Source: a bacterium (GTDB lineage Bacteria; Patescibacteriota; Minisyncoccia; Minisyncoccales; GWA2-38-27). From it: 24,817 nucleotides of DNA. Location of the stretch: contig JAKPCP010000066.1 in assembly GCA_029553225.1 (NCBI GenBank), positions 1 through 24,817 on the forward strand, given 5' to 3'. The number at the start of each line of letters is the position of its first letter. Position 1 is the first letter of the stretch. The notes beneath the pieces were generated by a model. The model saw only the letters and a list, made by a program, of their open reading frames with translations, did no database searches and was not told the origin of the DNA. The position numbers and the translations under genes are program-made. Below are positions 1 to 8,520 of this stretch, in pieces.

Positions 1-734
1 TACTTAAAATCAATACTTGTCGCATCTTTTTCATCTTTTCCTTTTAAAATATCAAAAACTATTCTTGCGTCTTCTGTTGTTTTTGCAATTGGCCCTATTT
101 GATCTAAAGATGAAGCATAAGCAACTAACCCATAACGAGAAACACTGCCATAAGTTGGTTTTAATCCAACTACTCCGCAAAAAGAAGATGGTTGTCTGAT
201 TGATCCTCCAGTATCAGAACCTAAGGCAAAACAACACATATCAGAAGCAACAGCAGCTGCTGATCCACCTGAAGAACCACCTGAAACTCGTTTTAAATCA
301 TAAGGATTTTTTGTTGTAAAAAAAGCAGAGTTTTCAGTTGAAGCGCCCATTGCAAACTCATCTAAATTTGTTTTTCCTAAAAAAATCGCTTTTTGCTCTT
401 TTATTTTTTTAATACAAGTCGCATCATAAGGAGAAACATAATTTTCTAACATCTTTGAAGCGCAAGTTGTCTTTAAACCTTGAATTAAAATATTATCCTT
501 TATAGCCATTGGCACCCCGCTTAAAATAGGTAATTCTTCATTGTTTGAAATTAATTTGTCAACTTCTTTTGCCTGCTCTAATGCTAATTTTTTAGACAAG
601 AATAAAAAAGCAGAAATATCTTTATCTTTTTCTTCTATTTTTTTAAAATAATTTTTTGTAAGTTCAACTGCAGAAAATTCTTTTTTTACCAAACCATAAT
701 GAATATCTTTTATAGTTAAATTGTCTAATTTCAT
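1..734 (-). CDS. gatA: Glutamyl-tRNA(Gln)/Asn amidotransferase subunit A, 5' part (3' end off window)
   Basis: The first 244 residues of GatA are visible, starting with MKLDNLTIKDIHYGLVKKEF; the rest lies beyond base 1. GatA is the amidase that releases ammonia from glutamine so that GatB can convert mischarged Glu-tRNA(Gln) (and often Asp-tRNA(Asn)) to the amidated form. The Ser-cisSer-Lys triad of the amidase-signature family is complete in the visible part: Lys79 in MAIKDN, Ser154 in the Gly/Ser-rich motif SGGSSGGSA, and Ser178 in SDTGGSIRQPSS. These positions match the usual GatA numbering. The ATG lies 7 bases after the gatC stop, so the two are cotranscribed. gatB is not in the window. 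Confidence 0.95.
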   Translation of the reverse strand, partial: MKLDNLTIKDIHYGLVKKEFSAVELTKNYFKKIEEKDKDISAFLFLSKKLALEQAKEVDKLISNNEELPILSGVPMAIKDNILIQGLKTTCASKMLENYVSPYDATCIKKIKEQKAIFLGKTNLDEFAMGASTENSAFFTTKNPYDLKRVSGGSSGGSAAAVASDMCCFALGSDTGGSIRQPSSFCGVVGLKPTYGSVSRYGLVAYASSLDQIGPIAKTTEDARIVFDILKGKDEKDATSIDFK

Positions 735-741
735 TTTAAAT

Positions 742-1047
742 TTATTTTAAAATAGTTTTTACTTTTACATATCTATCTTTTTTTTCTATTGTCATTTTAA
801 TTATTTTTTCAATTAATTTTTCGTCAAAAGAGAAAGACCCATCTTTTCTTAAAAAGCTTAATTCTTTTTTTAAAAATTTTTCATTCGGATGAAAAGAGGG
901 CTCAATTTTTGAAACATTAACTTTTTCTAATAAATTAAAATAATTTAAAATCTCATCTAAATCTTTACTAAATTTTTCTTCTTCTTTTGTATTAATTTCT
1001 ATTCTTGAAAGTTTTGCTATATGTTTTATTTCTTCTTTATCTATCAT
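742..1047 (-). CDS. gatC: Glutamyl-tRNA(Gln) amidotransferase subunit C
   Basis: This 101-residue protein has the typical GatC length and opening (MIDKEEIKHIAKLSRIEI), followed by a conserved segment on the theme DLDEILNYFNLLEKVN. GatC is a small non-catalytic subunit that wraps around GatA and GatB and stabilises the GatCAB complex. In many bacteria the middle contains an Asp-Val-x-Pro-type motif; here the region reads VSKIEPSFHP. It is the first gene of a gatC-gatA pair. It follows mreB on the same strand across a 47-base gap that contains a likely extended -10 promoter, so gatCA may be transcribed separately from the mreB block. No Shine-Dalgarno sequence precedes the ATG. Confidence 0.93.
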   Translation of the reverse strand: MIDKEEIKHIAKLSRIEINTKEEEKFSKDLDEILNYFNLLEKVNVSKIEPSFHPNEKFLKKELSFLRKDGSFSFDEKLIEKIIKMTIEKKDRYVKVKTILK

Positions 1048-1069
1048 ATTTAATTAAACTAATTATTTT

Positions 1070-1078
1070 ATTTTACCA
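1070..1078 (-). promoter_or_regulatory. Extended -10 promoter element for gatC
   Basis: Read on the minus strand this is TGGTAAAAT, an extended -10 (TGn plus TAAAAT), about 23 bases before the gatC ATG. At 17-base spacing the -35 position has only a poor match. The same nine bases recur before two other genes in the window (8534-8542 plus strand, 15442-15450 minus strand), which supports a promoter role. Confidence 0.5.
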
Positions 1079-1094
1079 AAATTTAATTTTAAAA

Positions 1095-2177
1095 TTATTC
1101 TGATTCTATTAAAACATCATGCAATTCATCTAAATTTTCAAGTACTAATCCCGCGCCCCTGGCAACAGCAGTTACTGGATCTTCAATAATTTTTGTTGGA
1201 ATTCTTGTTTCTTCTTGAATTAATAAATCCAATCCCTTTAATAAACTCCCTCCTCCAGCAAGATAAATTCCCTTGCCCATAATATCAGATAAAATTTCTG
1301 GAGGAGTCTCTTCAATTGTTGTTTTAATTGAATAAACTATTTGTTTTACTGATTTTGCCATTGCTTTCCTTATATCTTCATCAGAAACTAAAATTTCTTC
1401 AGGCAAACCTGTTATAAGATTTCTTCCCCGCAAAGCAAATTCTTTTTTTTCTTTTAAAGGGTAAGCAGAACCAATATTAATTTTTGCTTCTTCAGCCGCT
1501 CTTTCTCCAATTAATAATTTATATTCATCTTGTATATAATGAATTATATCTTCATTTAATTTATCTCCGGCAACTCTTAAACTTTTAGCAACAACTATTC
1601 CTCCTAATGATATTACCGCTACTTCGGCTGTCCCCCCTCCAATATCAACAATAAAGTTTCCTCCTGCTTCTTGAATTTCAAGCCGAGCGCCCAATGCCGC
1701 AGCCATAGGCTCTTCTATTAAAAAAACCTCTCTTGCGCCAGCATTTCTTGTTGCGTCAAACACTGCTTTTCTTTCCACTTCAGTTACTCCATAAGGAATG
1801 CCGACAATTACTCTTGGCCTCGGGCCTAAAATAAACTTTCTTTTATTTACTTTTTCAATAAAATATTTAAGCATTTGTTCTGTAATTTCAAAATCAGAAA
1901 CAACTCCATCAACCAAAGGCCTTGTTGCGACAATGTGAGCAGGAGTTCTTCCAACCATTTTTTTTGCTTCTTCTCCAATTGCTAAAACTTGCCCTGTTTT
2001 CTGATTTACAGCGACAACAGAAGGTTCATTTATTACAATCCCCTTTCCTCTCACATAAACCAAAGAGGTTGCTGTGCCTAAATCAATAGCAATGTCATAA
2101 GAAAGTTGAGAAAAAATATTTCCAGCGCTTGATTTTTTATTATTATTTTCTTTTTTAAAAAATTTAAAATTCACCAT
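1095..2177 (-). CDS. mreB: Rod-shape-determining actin homologue MreB (copy B, 360 aa)
   Basis: MreB forms membrane-bound actin-like filaments that guide sidewall peptidoglycan synthesis. All actin/Hsp70-fold nucleotide-binding motifs are visible: phosphate 1 AIDLGTATSLVYVRGKG, phosphate 2 FIVDIGGGTAEVAVIS, and the adenosine motif IYLAGGGSLLKGLD. The family signature IEEPMAAALGARL is also present. A polar N-terminal extension of about 28 residues (MVNFKFFKKENNNKKSSAG...) precedes the conserved core. Bacterial MreB often uses an N-terminal amphipathic helix for membrane binding; the FKFFKK start could play that part (inference). The proS stop codon TAA and this ATG abut with no spacer, suggesting translational coupling. 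A second, divergent mreB lies at 6123-7139. Confidence 0.95.
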   Translation of the reverse strand: MVNFKFFKKENNNKKSSAGNIFSQLSYDIAIDLGTATSLVYVRGKGIVINEPSVVAVNQKTGQVLAIGEEAKKMVGRTPAHIVATRPLVDGVVSDFEITEQMLKYFIEKVNKRKFILGPRPRVIVGIPYGVTEVERKAVFDATRNAGAREVFLIEEPMAAALGARLEIQEAGGNFIVDIGGGTAEVAVISLGGIVVAKSLRVAGDKLNEDIIHYIQDEYKLLIGERAAEEAKINIGSAYPLKEKKEFALRGRNLITGLPEEILVSDEDIRKAMAKSVKQIVYSIKTTIEETPPEILSDIMGKGIYLAGGGSLLKGLDLLIQEETRIPTKIIEDPVTAVARGAGLVLENLDELHDVLIESE

Positions 2178-3437
2178 TTATTTGCTTATTTCTTTTACAA
2201 ATTTAATTACATCTTTTATTTTAATTAATTTTGATTTCTTTTCATTTCTTTTTTTTATTTCAACACATTCTTTTTCTAAAGTTTTTTTAGTTAAAAGAAC
2301 CCTGTAAGGTATCCCAATTAAATCTGCATCAGAGAATTTTTCACCAGCAGTTTTGTCTTCTCTATCGTCATATAATACTTCAATTTTTTCTTTTTGTAAA
2401 TCATTATAAATTTTATCTGTTTTGTTTATTATTTCTTTATCTTTTTCAATTCTAATTAAATGAAGCAAATAAGGGCTGACGTTTTTAGGCCAAATTATTC
2501 CTTTATCGTCATGATAAACTTCAACAACTGCCCCCATTAATCTACTTATTCCAATTCCATAACAACCCATCATTATTATTTTCTCTTCTCCATTTTTATC
2601 TTTAAATTTTAAATCAAAAGGTTTGCTAAATCTATCTTTTAATTTAAAAATATTTCCAACTTCAATTGCTTTTTTAATTTTTAAATCTTTATTTTTACAC
2701 TGAATACACTGATAATTTGATTCTTTAATAATTTCTTTATTTATTGCCAATCTGCATTTTTCACATAAATATATTTCATCTTCTCCATAAGGAGTAATTG
2801 TCTGAAATTCGTGAGAATATTTTGAAAAAGCGCCTCCGGAAGCATATGTTAAAAAAGTTTGTTTTTTAATTCCGCATCTGTCAAAAATTTTAAAATAAGC
2901 TTTTTTTGCTTTTTCATGATAATTATCTAAATCTTTCTCATCTTTATGAAAAGAATAAAGATCTTTCATTATAAATTCTCTGCCTCTTAATAATCCAGAT
3001 TTTGCCCGCAATTCATTTCTAAATTTATTTTGAATTTGAAAAACATAAACAGGTAAATCTTTATAAGAATGAACAAATTTTTTAACCAGAGGAGTAATTA
3101 TTTCCTCATGGGTCCATCCTAATCCCATATCTTTGCCTCTTTGATTTTTAAATTTAAACATTATATTTTCTTCCTGCTGCCATCTGTTTGTTATTTCCCA
3201 ATTTTCTTTTGGATGAAGAGCGGGAAGAAAAACTTCTTGCCCAGAAATATTTATCATTTCTTCTCTTACAATATTTTCAATTTTTTTTAAAACCAAAAAA
3301 CCTAAAGGCAAATAAGAATAAACTCCGGCCATCAGTTTATCAATAAAACCACCACGAATTAATAGTTGAGCATTAATACTTTCCTCATCTTTTAGATTTT
3401 CTTTTATAGTTTTTGTGAAAAGAGAAGACTGCTTCAT
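2178..3437 (-). CDS. proS: Prolyl-tRNA synthetase, compact form lacking the INS editing domain
   Basis: This is a class II aminoacyl-tRNA synthetase that attaches proline to tRNA(Pro). The catalytic core is recognisable: GVYSYLPLGFLVLKKIENIV (motif 1), TNKFRNE-type motif 2 (QIQNKFRNELRAKSGLLRGREF), WTHEE, and motif 3 GCYGIGISRLMGAVVE, followed by an anticodon-binding domain (from about residue 325). The usual bacterial enzyme is about 570 residues and carries an editing domain of about 180 residues (INS) between motifs 2 and 3. Here the protein is 419 residues, and that site holds only a short stretch with two CxxC pairs (CEKC and CIQC, about residues 226-248), which could bind a metal ion. 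Mischarged Ala-tRNA(Pro) would therefore have to be cleared in trans or tolerated. It lies 4 bases after the rseP stop. Confidence 0.95.
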   Translation of the reverse strand: MKQSSLFTKTIKENLKDEESINAQLLIRGGFIDKLMAGVYSYLPLGFLVLKKIENIVREEMINISGQEVFLPALHPKENWEITNRWQQEENIMFKFKNQRGKDMGLGWTHEEIITPLVKKFVHSYKDLPVYVFQIQNKFRNELRAKSGLLRGREFIMKDLYSFHKDEKDLDNYHEKAKKAYFKIFDRCGIKKQTFLTYASGGAFSKYSHEFQTITPYGEDEIYLCEKCRLAINKEIIKESNYQCIQCKNKDLKIKKAIEVGNIFKLKDRFSKPFDLKFKDKNGEEKIIMMGCYGIGISRLMGAVVEVYHDDKGIIWPKNVSPYLLHLIRIEKDKEIINKTDKIYNDLQKEKIEVLYDDREDKTAGEKFSDADLIGIPYRVLLTKKTLEKECVEIKKRNEKKSKLIKIKDVIKFVKEISK

Positions 3438-3441
3438 TGAA

Positions 3442-4521
3442 TTAAAAAATTCTTATTATATCTTTTATTGTTACATAAACCATTAAAATTAAAAGCAAGA
3501 CAAAAGAAATAAGAATTGCATTTTGTTCAACTTTTTCGCTTATGGGTTTTTTTCTTATTTTTTCAATTAATAAAAATAAAAACCTTCCACCATCAGTTGC
3601 AGGAATCGGCAAAATATTAGCTAAAGCAAGAAAAATTGAAATTATAGCAACAAATTGTAAAAAATAAGATAATCCCATTTTACTTGCCTGATTAAATAAA
3701 TCAAAAACTCCAACAGGTCCCATTAACTGCGCTTGAACTGGTTTTCCTGTTACCCAGTTTACTATTGCGTCAATCCAACCTTTTACTGCCATAATTGTTA
3801 AATTCACTGTTGCTTTTAATCCTTCTATAGGAGCTTTATAAAAAGGATAAGATTTTATTCCAACTCTTATAAGTCCAACGCCTAAGGCTCCTTCGCCAGA
3901 AGGAGGAGAAACCCTAGGAGTTAAGAAAACATCTTTTATTTCATTGCCTCTTTTTATAGTTAAAATAATTTCCTCTCCTTTATATTTCTCAATCAAATCT
4001 TGAAAATCTTTTACTTTTTCAATTTTAAAACTTGATTCCTTATATTTTAAATTTAAAATTATATCCCCTGCTTTAATTCCTGCTTTTTCTGCTGGAGAGT
4101 TAGAACTTACCTCAATTATTTCAACCATAGGATTTAAAATATTTTCATTATCATCGATAACGCTTGGCACGCCTAAACCCATAACAATAGAAAGTAAAAT
4201 AAAAGAAATAATCCAGAAAGAAATAACTCCTCCTAAAATAATTAATGATTTTTGCCAAAACGGCTTTGCGCTAAAACTTTGCGGATCATCAATTTTTTTA
4301 TCTTCTCCGTATAACTTAACAAAAGCACCAAAAGGCAATAAATTTAAAGAATAAAGAGTGTCTTTAAATTTTATTCCCCAAATTTTTGGAGGATAACCAA
4401 GACCAAATTCTTCTACTTTTACTTTAAATTTTTTCGCTAAAACAAAATGGCCTAATTCGTGTAATACAATTAAACCAACTAAGCTGATAAAAGCAATAAG
4501 AATGCCCGAAAAAGAAAACAT
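3442..4521 (-). CDS. rseP: Site-2 protease family zinc metalloprotease (RseP-like)
   Basis: This is an intramembrane zinc protease of family M50. The first membrane helix carries the zinc site HELGH (residues 21-25), and the third conserved motif reads NILPIPATDGGR (about residue 305). The usual motif is PxLDGG, so Leu is Thr here while the metal-binding Asp is kept. One PDZ domain is visible at roughly 125-205 (SNSPAEKAGIKAGDIIL), against two in E. coli RseP, giving 359 residues. Hydrophobic segments lie near 2-20, 95-115, 275-300 and 335-357. In model bacteria the family cleaves anti-sigma factors and signal-peptide remnants; the substrate here is unknown. It follows frr by 41 bases; the pyrH, cdsA and dxr genes often found nearby are absent. 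Confidence 0.9.
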   Translation of the reverse strand: MFSFSGILIAFISLVGLIVLHELGHFVLAKKFKVKVEEFGLGYPPKIWGIKFKDTLYSLNLLPFGAFVKLYGEDKKIDDPQSFSAKPFWQKSLIILGGVISFWIISFILLSIVMGLGVPSVIDDNENILNPMVEIIEVSSNSPAEKAGIKAGDIILNLKYKESSFKIEKVKDFQDLIEKYKGEEIILTIKRGNEIKDVFLTPRVSPPSGEGALGVGLIRVGIKSYPFYKAPIEGLKATVNLTIMAVKGWIDAIVNWVTGKPVQAQLMGPVGVFDLFNQASKMGLSYFLQFVAIISIFLALANILPIPATDGGRFLFLLIEKIRKKPISEKVEQNAILISFVLLLILMVYVTIKDIIRIF

Positions 4522-4562
4522 AACTTTTAAAACTTTATTTTAATTTTAATTAATAAATATAA

Positions 4563-5126
4563 TTAATTATCCATTATCTCTTTTCTTTTCTTATCTGATA
4601 GTTCTTTAATTTTTTTATTGTATTCGTCAATTATTTCCTGCAATTCTTCTTTTGCTCTATATTTATCATCTTCTTTAATCTCCCCTTCTTTTGTCCTTTC
4701 TTGAATTTCTTCCCATGCTTTTTCCCGCCATTTTCTAATTGTTTTATTTGCTTCTTCTTGTTTCTCGGAAATTATCAAAAGAAAATTCTTTTTATATTCT
4801 TCTGAAATTGGCGGAAAAGAAATCCTAATTGAATCTTTTTCAACAATAGGAGAAACTCCTAAATTTGATGAAAAAACTGCTTTTTCAATAGGTTCAATAT
4901 AGGATTTGTCCCACGGAGAAATTACAAGTTGTTTCGGATCTAAAATAGAAATAGAAGCCAATTGCTTTAAAGGAAATTTCTGTCCAAAACATTCAACTGA
5001 GATATCTTCAATTAAAGCAGGGGAAATTCTTCCTGTTCTAATTTTTAATAATTCCTTTTCAAAAAAGGAAACAACTTTGTCTAATTCTGGAATAATTTTT
5101 TTAATTATTTCTTTGTAGTCTATCAT
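4563..5126 (-). CDS. frr: Ribosome recycling factor
   Basis: RRF works with EF-G to split post-termination ribosomes. The 187-residue length is typical (about 185). The start KVVSFFEKELLKIRTGRISPALIEDI matches the conserved helical domain with its RTGRxSP motif, and the C-terminal helix contains KWREKAWEEIQERTKEGEIKEDD, corresponding to the family's conserved Arg-rich helix. The start ATG overlaps the holB stop as ATGA (5123-5126), a classic coupling arrangement. Confidence 0.96.
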   Translation of the reverse strand: MIDYKEIIKKIIPELDKVVSFFEKELLKIRTGRISPALIEDISVECFGQKFPLKQLASISILDPKQLVISPWDKSYIEPIEKAVFSSNLGVSPIVEKDSIRISFPPISEEYKKNFLLIISEKQEEANKTIRKWREKAWEEIQERTKEGEIKEDDKYRAKEELQEIIDEYNKKIKELSDKKRKEIMDN

Positions 5127-6115
5127 ATTTCTATTAATAATAATTCAATCGCTAATTTAGGATTAACATTTGTTGTTGAAATCAAAAAATTAGTCGATTG
5201 AATTAAATTTATAATTTTTATAATTTTTGATAAAGAATATTTTTGTAAAATTTTATTATTTTCTTTTTCTTTAATATTTAATCTCAAAAGTAATTCATAC
5301 CTGAAATAATTTAACCAAATATTTAAAATCTCAGAAATTTTTAATAGAAAATTAGAATTTTCTTCAATTAGTTTTTTAAGATAATTAAAACGAAAAGAAA
5401 TATCAGAATTAATAATATTTTCTAATTCGGAAATAGTTTTTTTGTAATTTGAATAAGCATCTGGAGAATTTAAAAGATCTATTACTGTTCCTGGTTTTCC
5501 TTTTGCTATTAAAAAGATCTCTTCCGTGTTATTAAATTGTTTTTTAGAAAAAATATATTTTTCAATTTCTTTTTTTTCAACTGGAAAAAAGTTTATTTTT
5601 TCAACTCGGGAAAGAACAGTCGGCAAAAGCATTTCCGGATAACTGGTAATTAAAATTAAAATAGCATCTCCTTTTGGCTCTTCTAAAAATTTTAAAAAAC
5701 AATTCTGGGCTTCATAAGTCATTAAATGAGCATCATCTATTATTGCTATTTTATATAAAGATGAAAAAGAACGCAACGAAAGTTTTAAAATTAAATCTTT
5801 TATTTGTTTTATGCCTATTGATTTAGAAGAATTTAAACTATTTTTTTTATTTTTGTTTTTTTCGTTTTGTAAAAAAACAGGTTCTATAATTACAAAATCA
5901 GGATAAATTCTTTTTTCAATATCAAGACAATTTTTACAATTATTGCAAGGTTTTATTTTGCCACTATCTAGACAGTTTAAAAATTTAACAAATTCTACAG
6001 CCAAAGTTTTCTTTCCTAATTTTTCTTCTCCTGAAAATAAATAAGCATGGGAAAGTTTTCCCTTTTCTTTTGATTTTTTTAATAATTGCCACTGCTTTTG
6101 ATGACCAATTATCAT
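5123..6115 (-). CDS. holB: DNA polymerase III delta' subunit (clamp loader ATPase)
   Basis: This is a 330-residue AAA+ clamp-loader subunit. It opens with the family's IGHQKQWQLL... and SHAYLFSGEEKLGKKTLA. The P-loop reads GEEKLGKKT, slightly irregular, as is common in the non-hydrolysing delta' subunit. A zinc module follows (C-x8-C-x2-C-x2-C, CLDSGKIKPCNNCKNC, about residues 48-63). Next come a Walker-B-like IIDDAH, sensor-1 region ITSYPEMLLPTVLSR, and SRV in place of the SRC arginine-finger motif. The C-terminal third is diverged and rich in Asn, Lys and Ile. Delta' could be confused with DnaX, but the protein is short and lacks the DnaX tail. It ends in a 4-base overlap with frr. Confidence 0.88.
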   Translation of the reverse strand: MIIGHQKQWQLLKKSKEKGKLSHAYLFSGEEKLGKKTLAVEFVKFLNCLDSGKIKPCNNCKNCLDIEKRIYPDFVIIEPVFLQNEKNKNKKNSLNSSKSIGIKQIKDLILKLSLRSFSSLYKIAIIDDAHLMTYEAQNCFLKFLEEPKGDAILILITSYPEMLLPTVLSRVEKINFFPVEKKEIEKYIFSKKQFNNTEEIFLIAKGKPGTVIDLLNSPDAYSNYKKTISELENIINSDISFRFNYLKKLIEENSNFLLKISEILNIWLNYFRYELLLRLNIKEKENNKILQKYSLSKIIKIINLIQSTNFLISTTNVNPKLAIELLLIEI

Positions 6116-6122
6116 TGAAATT

Positions 6123-7139
6123 TTATTTTTTACTCATTATGCTTTTTTTATAAACATCTAAATTATCTAAAACAATTCCAGTTCCTTTTGCTACACAAAA
6201 AATAGCCTCATCAGCTAAAAAACAAGGAAGACCTGTTGATTGAGAAATTAATTGATCAAGATTTCTAATTAACGCTCCTCCACCAGAAATTATCATTCCC
6301 TTATCCATAATATCAGCAGAAAGCTCAGGGGGAGTTTCTCTTAAAACTCTTTTTATAACTAAAATGATTTCGTTTAATTTATCAGAAATTGCTTCACATA
6401 CTTCATTCGAAGTAATTTTTATATTTTTAGGCATTCCTGAAATTAAATCTCTTCCTCTTATTTCCATTTCTTTTTGATTCTTTTCAAAAACCGCTGTTCC
6501 TATTTTTAATTTAATCTCTTCAGCAGTTTGTTCTCCAATAGCTAAATTATATTTTTTCCTTATATAATCAGAAATCGCTTGATCTAATTTATCTCCACCA
6601 ACCCTTAAAGACGCCCAATTAACTATTCCTCCTAATGATATTACTGCTACCTCTGCTGTACCGCCGCCAATATCTACAATCATATGTCCAGAACAAGAAT
6701 TAATAGGAATACCTGCGCCTATTGCTGCTAAAATCGGTTCTTTTGCAACATAAACTGCTTTTGCTCCAGCTGACATTCCGGCTTCAATAACTGCTCTTTT
6801 TTCAGTCGAGGTAATACCTGCTGGCACACCTACTAAAATTTCTGGTTTTAAGAATTTTAACCTTCCGATCGTTTTTTTAATAAAATATTTTATCATTGCT
6901 TCTGTTATCTTGTAATTTGCGATCACTCCGTCTTTTAAAGGTTTGTAAACTTTTATTGTATCCGGAGTTCTTCCTATCATTTCTTTTGCTTCTTTTCCAA
7001 TTGCTAAAATTTTATTTTCTGATAAAGAAACTGCCACAATTGACGGTTCGTTTAAAACAATCCCCTTTTTAGGCGTGAAAACAACAGAATTGCATGTTCC
7101 TAAATCTATTCCAATTTTTTTATTAAATATATTTTCCAT
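6123..7139 (-). CDS. mreB: MreB/Mbl-type cell-shape actin homologue (copy A, 338 aa)
   Basis: This is a second full-length MreB-family protein, 338 residues, without the N-terminal extension of the copy at 1095-2177. The nucleotide-binding motifs are intact: GIDLGTCNSVVFTPKKG, MIVDIGGGTAEVAVISLGG and MIISGGGALIRNL. The family segment AKEPILAAIGAGIPI is present. It differs from its paralogue throughout but shares many blocks (EEPMAAALGARL there versus KEPILAAIGAGI here), so the two are old or fast-diverging paralogues rather than a recent duplication. It follows murA by 11 bases, linking it to peptidoglycan synthesis. Whether it behaves as MreB, Mbl or MreBH cannot be decided from sequence alone. 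Confidence 0.93.
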   Translation of the reverse strand: MENIFNKKIGIDLGTCNSVVFTPKKGIVLNEPSIVAVSLSENKILAIGKEAKEMIGRTPDTIKVYKPLKDGVIANYKITEAMIKYFIKKTIGRLKFLKPEILVGVPAGITSTEKRAVIEAGMSAGAKAVYVAKEPILAAIGAGIPINSCSGHMIVDIGGGTAEVAVISLGGIVNWASLRVGGDKLDQAISDYIRKKYNLAIGEQTAEEIKLKIGTAVFEKNQKEMEIRGRDLISGMPKNIKITSNEVCEAISDKLNEIILVIKRVLRETPPELSADIMDKGMIISGGGALIRNLDQLISQSTGLPCFLADEAIFCVAKGTGIVLDNLDVYKKSIMSKK

Positions 7140-7150
7140 ATTTTTAAATT

Positions 7151-8470
7151 TTAATCTTTTATTCTTTTTATATCTGCCCCTAAACTTTCTAGCCGCTCCT
7201 CTATTTTTTCATATCCTCTATCAACCTGATAAATATTATTAATAATTGTTTCTCCTTTTGCAACAAGGCCAGCAATAATTAAAGCTGCACCTGCCCGCAG
7301 ATCAAGACTTGGAATCTCCATCCCATACAAAGGAGTTGGCCCATTTATTATTGCCCGATGAGGATCGCAAAAAATAATATCTGCTCCCATTTTATTCAAT
7401 TCTTCTAAATATTTTAAACGGCCTTCATATAACGGATCATGAATTAAAGTTGGCCCTTTTGATTGAGTAGACAATACTCCTAATTCTGGCTGCAAGTCGC
7501 TATGAATTCCAGGATAGGGAAGACTTTGAATTTTATCCATTTTTAATAATTTTGAAGGAAATATTTTAATTATATTTTTATCTAAAACTTTAAAATTAGC
7601 GCCAAAATCTTTTAATTTTTTTAAGAATAAAGAAAGAAAAGCAATTTCGGCATCTTTAATTAAAACTTCTCCCTTTGTAGCCAATGCAGCAACAATAAAA
7701 GTGCCTGTTTCAATTGGATCTGAAATAATTTTATGCGTAAATCCATTTAATTTCTTTTTTCCAACTATTTCAAAAGAATGTGCCTCTATTCGTCTTATTT
7801 TCACGCCCATTTTTTTTAATACCTTTATTAAATCTTGGGTTTGATAATCTTCATCTGCTATTTTTAAAATAAATTTTTGAGAAAAAAGAGAAGCAAATAA
7901 TAAGATATTTTCAGTTGCGGTAACGCTAAATTCTTTTAAAACTATTTCTATTTTTTTACCTTCTTTTACCTCTTTATCAGGAATAGAAAAATAATTATCT
8001 GTTTTCAAAAAATCAGGACCTTTTTCAAAATAATAAAAACTACCCTTTGAAGAAATTTTAAACCCCAATTGTTTAAAAGAATCGAAATGAGTATCTAATG
8101 GTCTTGCGCCTATTAAACATCCCCCAGGAGAAATAATTTTTATTTTTCCAAATCGAGCAAGCAAAGGGCCTAAAATAAGAATTGATCCCCTAAAATTACT
8201 TACTATGTCAAAAGGAATTTTTTCTGGATTAATGTTTTGACAATTTATTTTTACTTTTCTTTTTGATAAATATGAAATTTCCGCACCTAAACTTTCAAGA
8301 ATTTTTAACATTTTAGAAACATCTTCGATTAATGGAAGATTATCAATAATGCAATCATTATTTGTTAGAAGGGTTGCGGCAAGAATTGGAAAAGCAGCAT
8401 TTTTTGCTCCATTTATATTTACTTCTCCATTTAGGCTTTTTCCACCTTTTATTATAAATTTTTCAGGCAT
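7151..8470 (-). CDS. murA: UDP-N-acetylglucosamine 1-carboxyvinyltransferase
   Basis: MurA performs the first committed step of peptidoglycan synthesis, transferring enolpyruvate from PEP to UDP-GlcNAc in the cytoplasm. The 439-residue length is close to the usual 420. The substrate-binding NGAKNA lies at residues 20-25 (Lys23, Asn24). The catalytic loop reads GGCLIGARPLDTH with Cys118, so the enzyme should be fosfomycin-sensitive in the way Cys-type MurA is (inference from family). Further family blocks are TATENILL, HSDLQPELGVLSTQ and ADIIFCDPHRAIINGP. It is the first gene of the minus-strand block, with a promoter that overlaps that of the divergent PEGA gene. Confidence 0.96.
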   Translation of the reverse strand: MPEKFIIKGGKSLNGEVNINGAKNAAFPILAATLLTNNDCIIDNLPLIEDVSKMLKILESLGAEISYLSKRKVKINCQNINPEKIPFDIVSNFRGSILILGPLLARFGKIKIISPGGCLIGARPLDTHFDSFKQLGFKISSKGSFYYFEKGPDFLKTDNYFSIPDKEVKEGKKIEIVLKEFSVTATENILLFASLFSQKFILKIADEDYQTQDLIKVLKKMGVKIRRIEAHSFEIVGKKKLNGFTHKIISDPIETGTFIVAALATKGEVLIKDAEIAFLSLFLKKLKDFGANFKVLDKNIIKIFPSKLLKMDKIQSLPYPGIHSDLQPELGVLSTQSKGPTLIHDPLYEGRLKYLEELNKMGADIIFCDPHRAIINGPTPLYGMEIPSLDLRAGAALIIAGLVAKGETIINNIYQVDRGYEKIEERLESLGADIKRIKD

Positions 8471-8491
8471 AAAAAATAATAATTATGATTT

Positions 8492-8520
8492 ATCTTAATC
8501 CATAATTTAAAAATTGGCAA
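8492..8520 (-). promoter_or_regulatory. Promoter for the murA block
   Basis: On the minus strand, TTGCCA (8515-8520) is followed after 17 bases by TAAGAT (8492-8497), about 22 bases before the murA ATG. The -35 hexamer matches TTGACA at five of six positions. Its -35 box is the reverse complement of nearly the same bases used by the plus-strand promoter at 8514-8542. Confidence 0.55.

Noticed and set aside
3442..4521. RseP as inactive because LDG is TDG in the third motif.
   Set aside because: The zinc-binding Asp and the HELGH site are intact; the Leu is not a ligand.
5123..5126. UGA read as an amino acid (alternative genetic code).
   Set aside because: TGA ends holB and rplM exactly at ATGA overlaps with the next genes, and no family-conserved glycine or tryptophan position falls on a TGA in the genes read.
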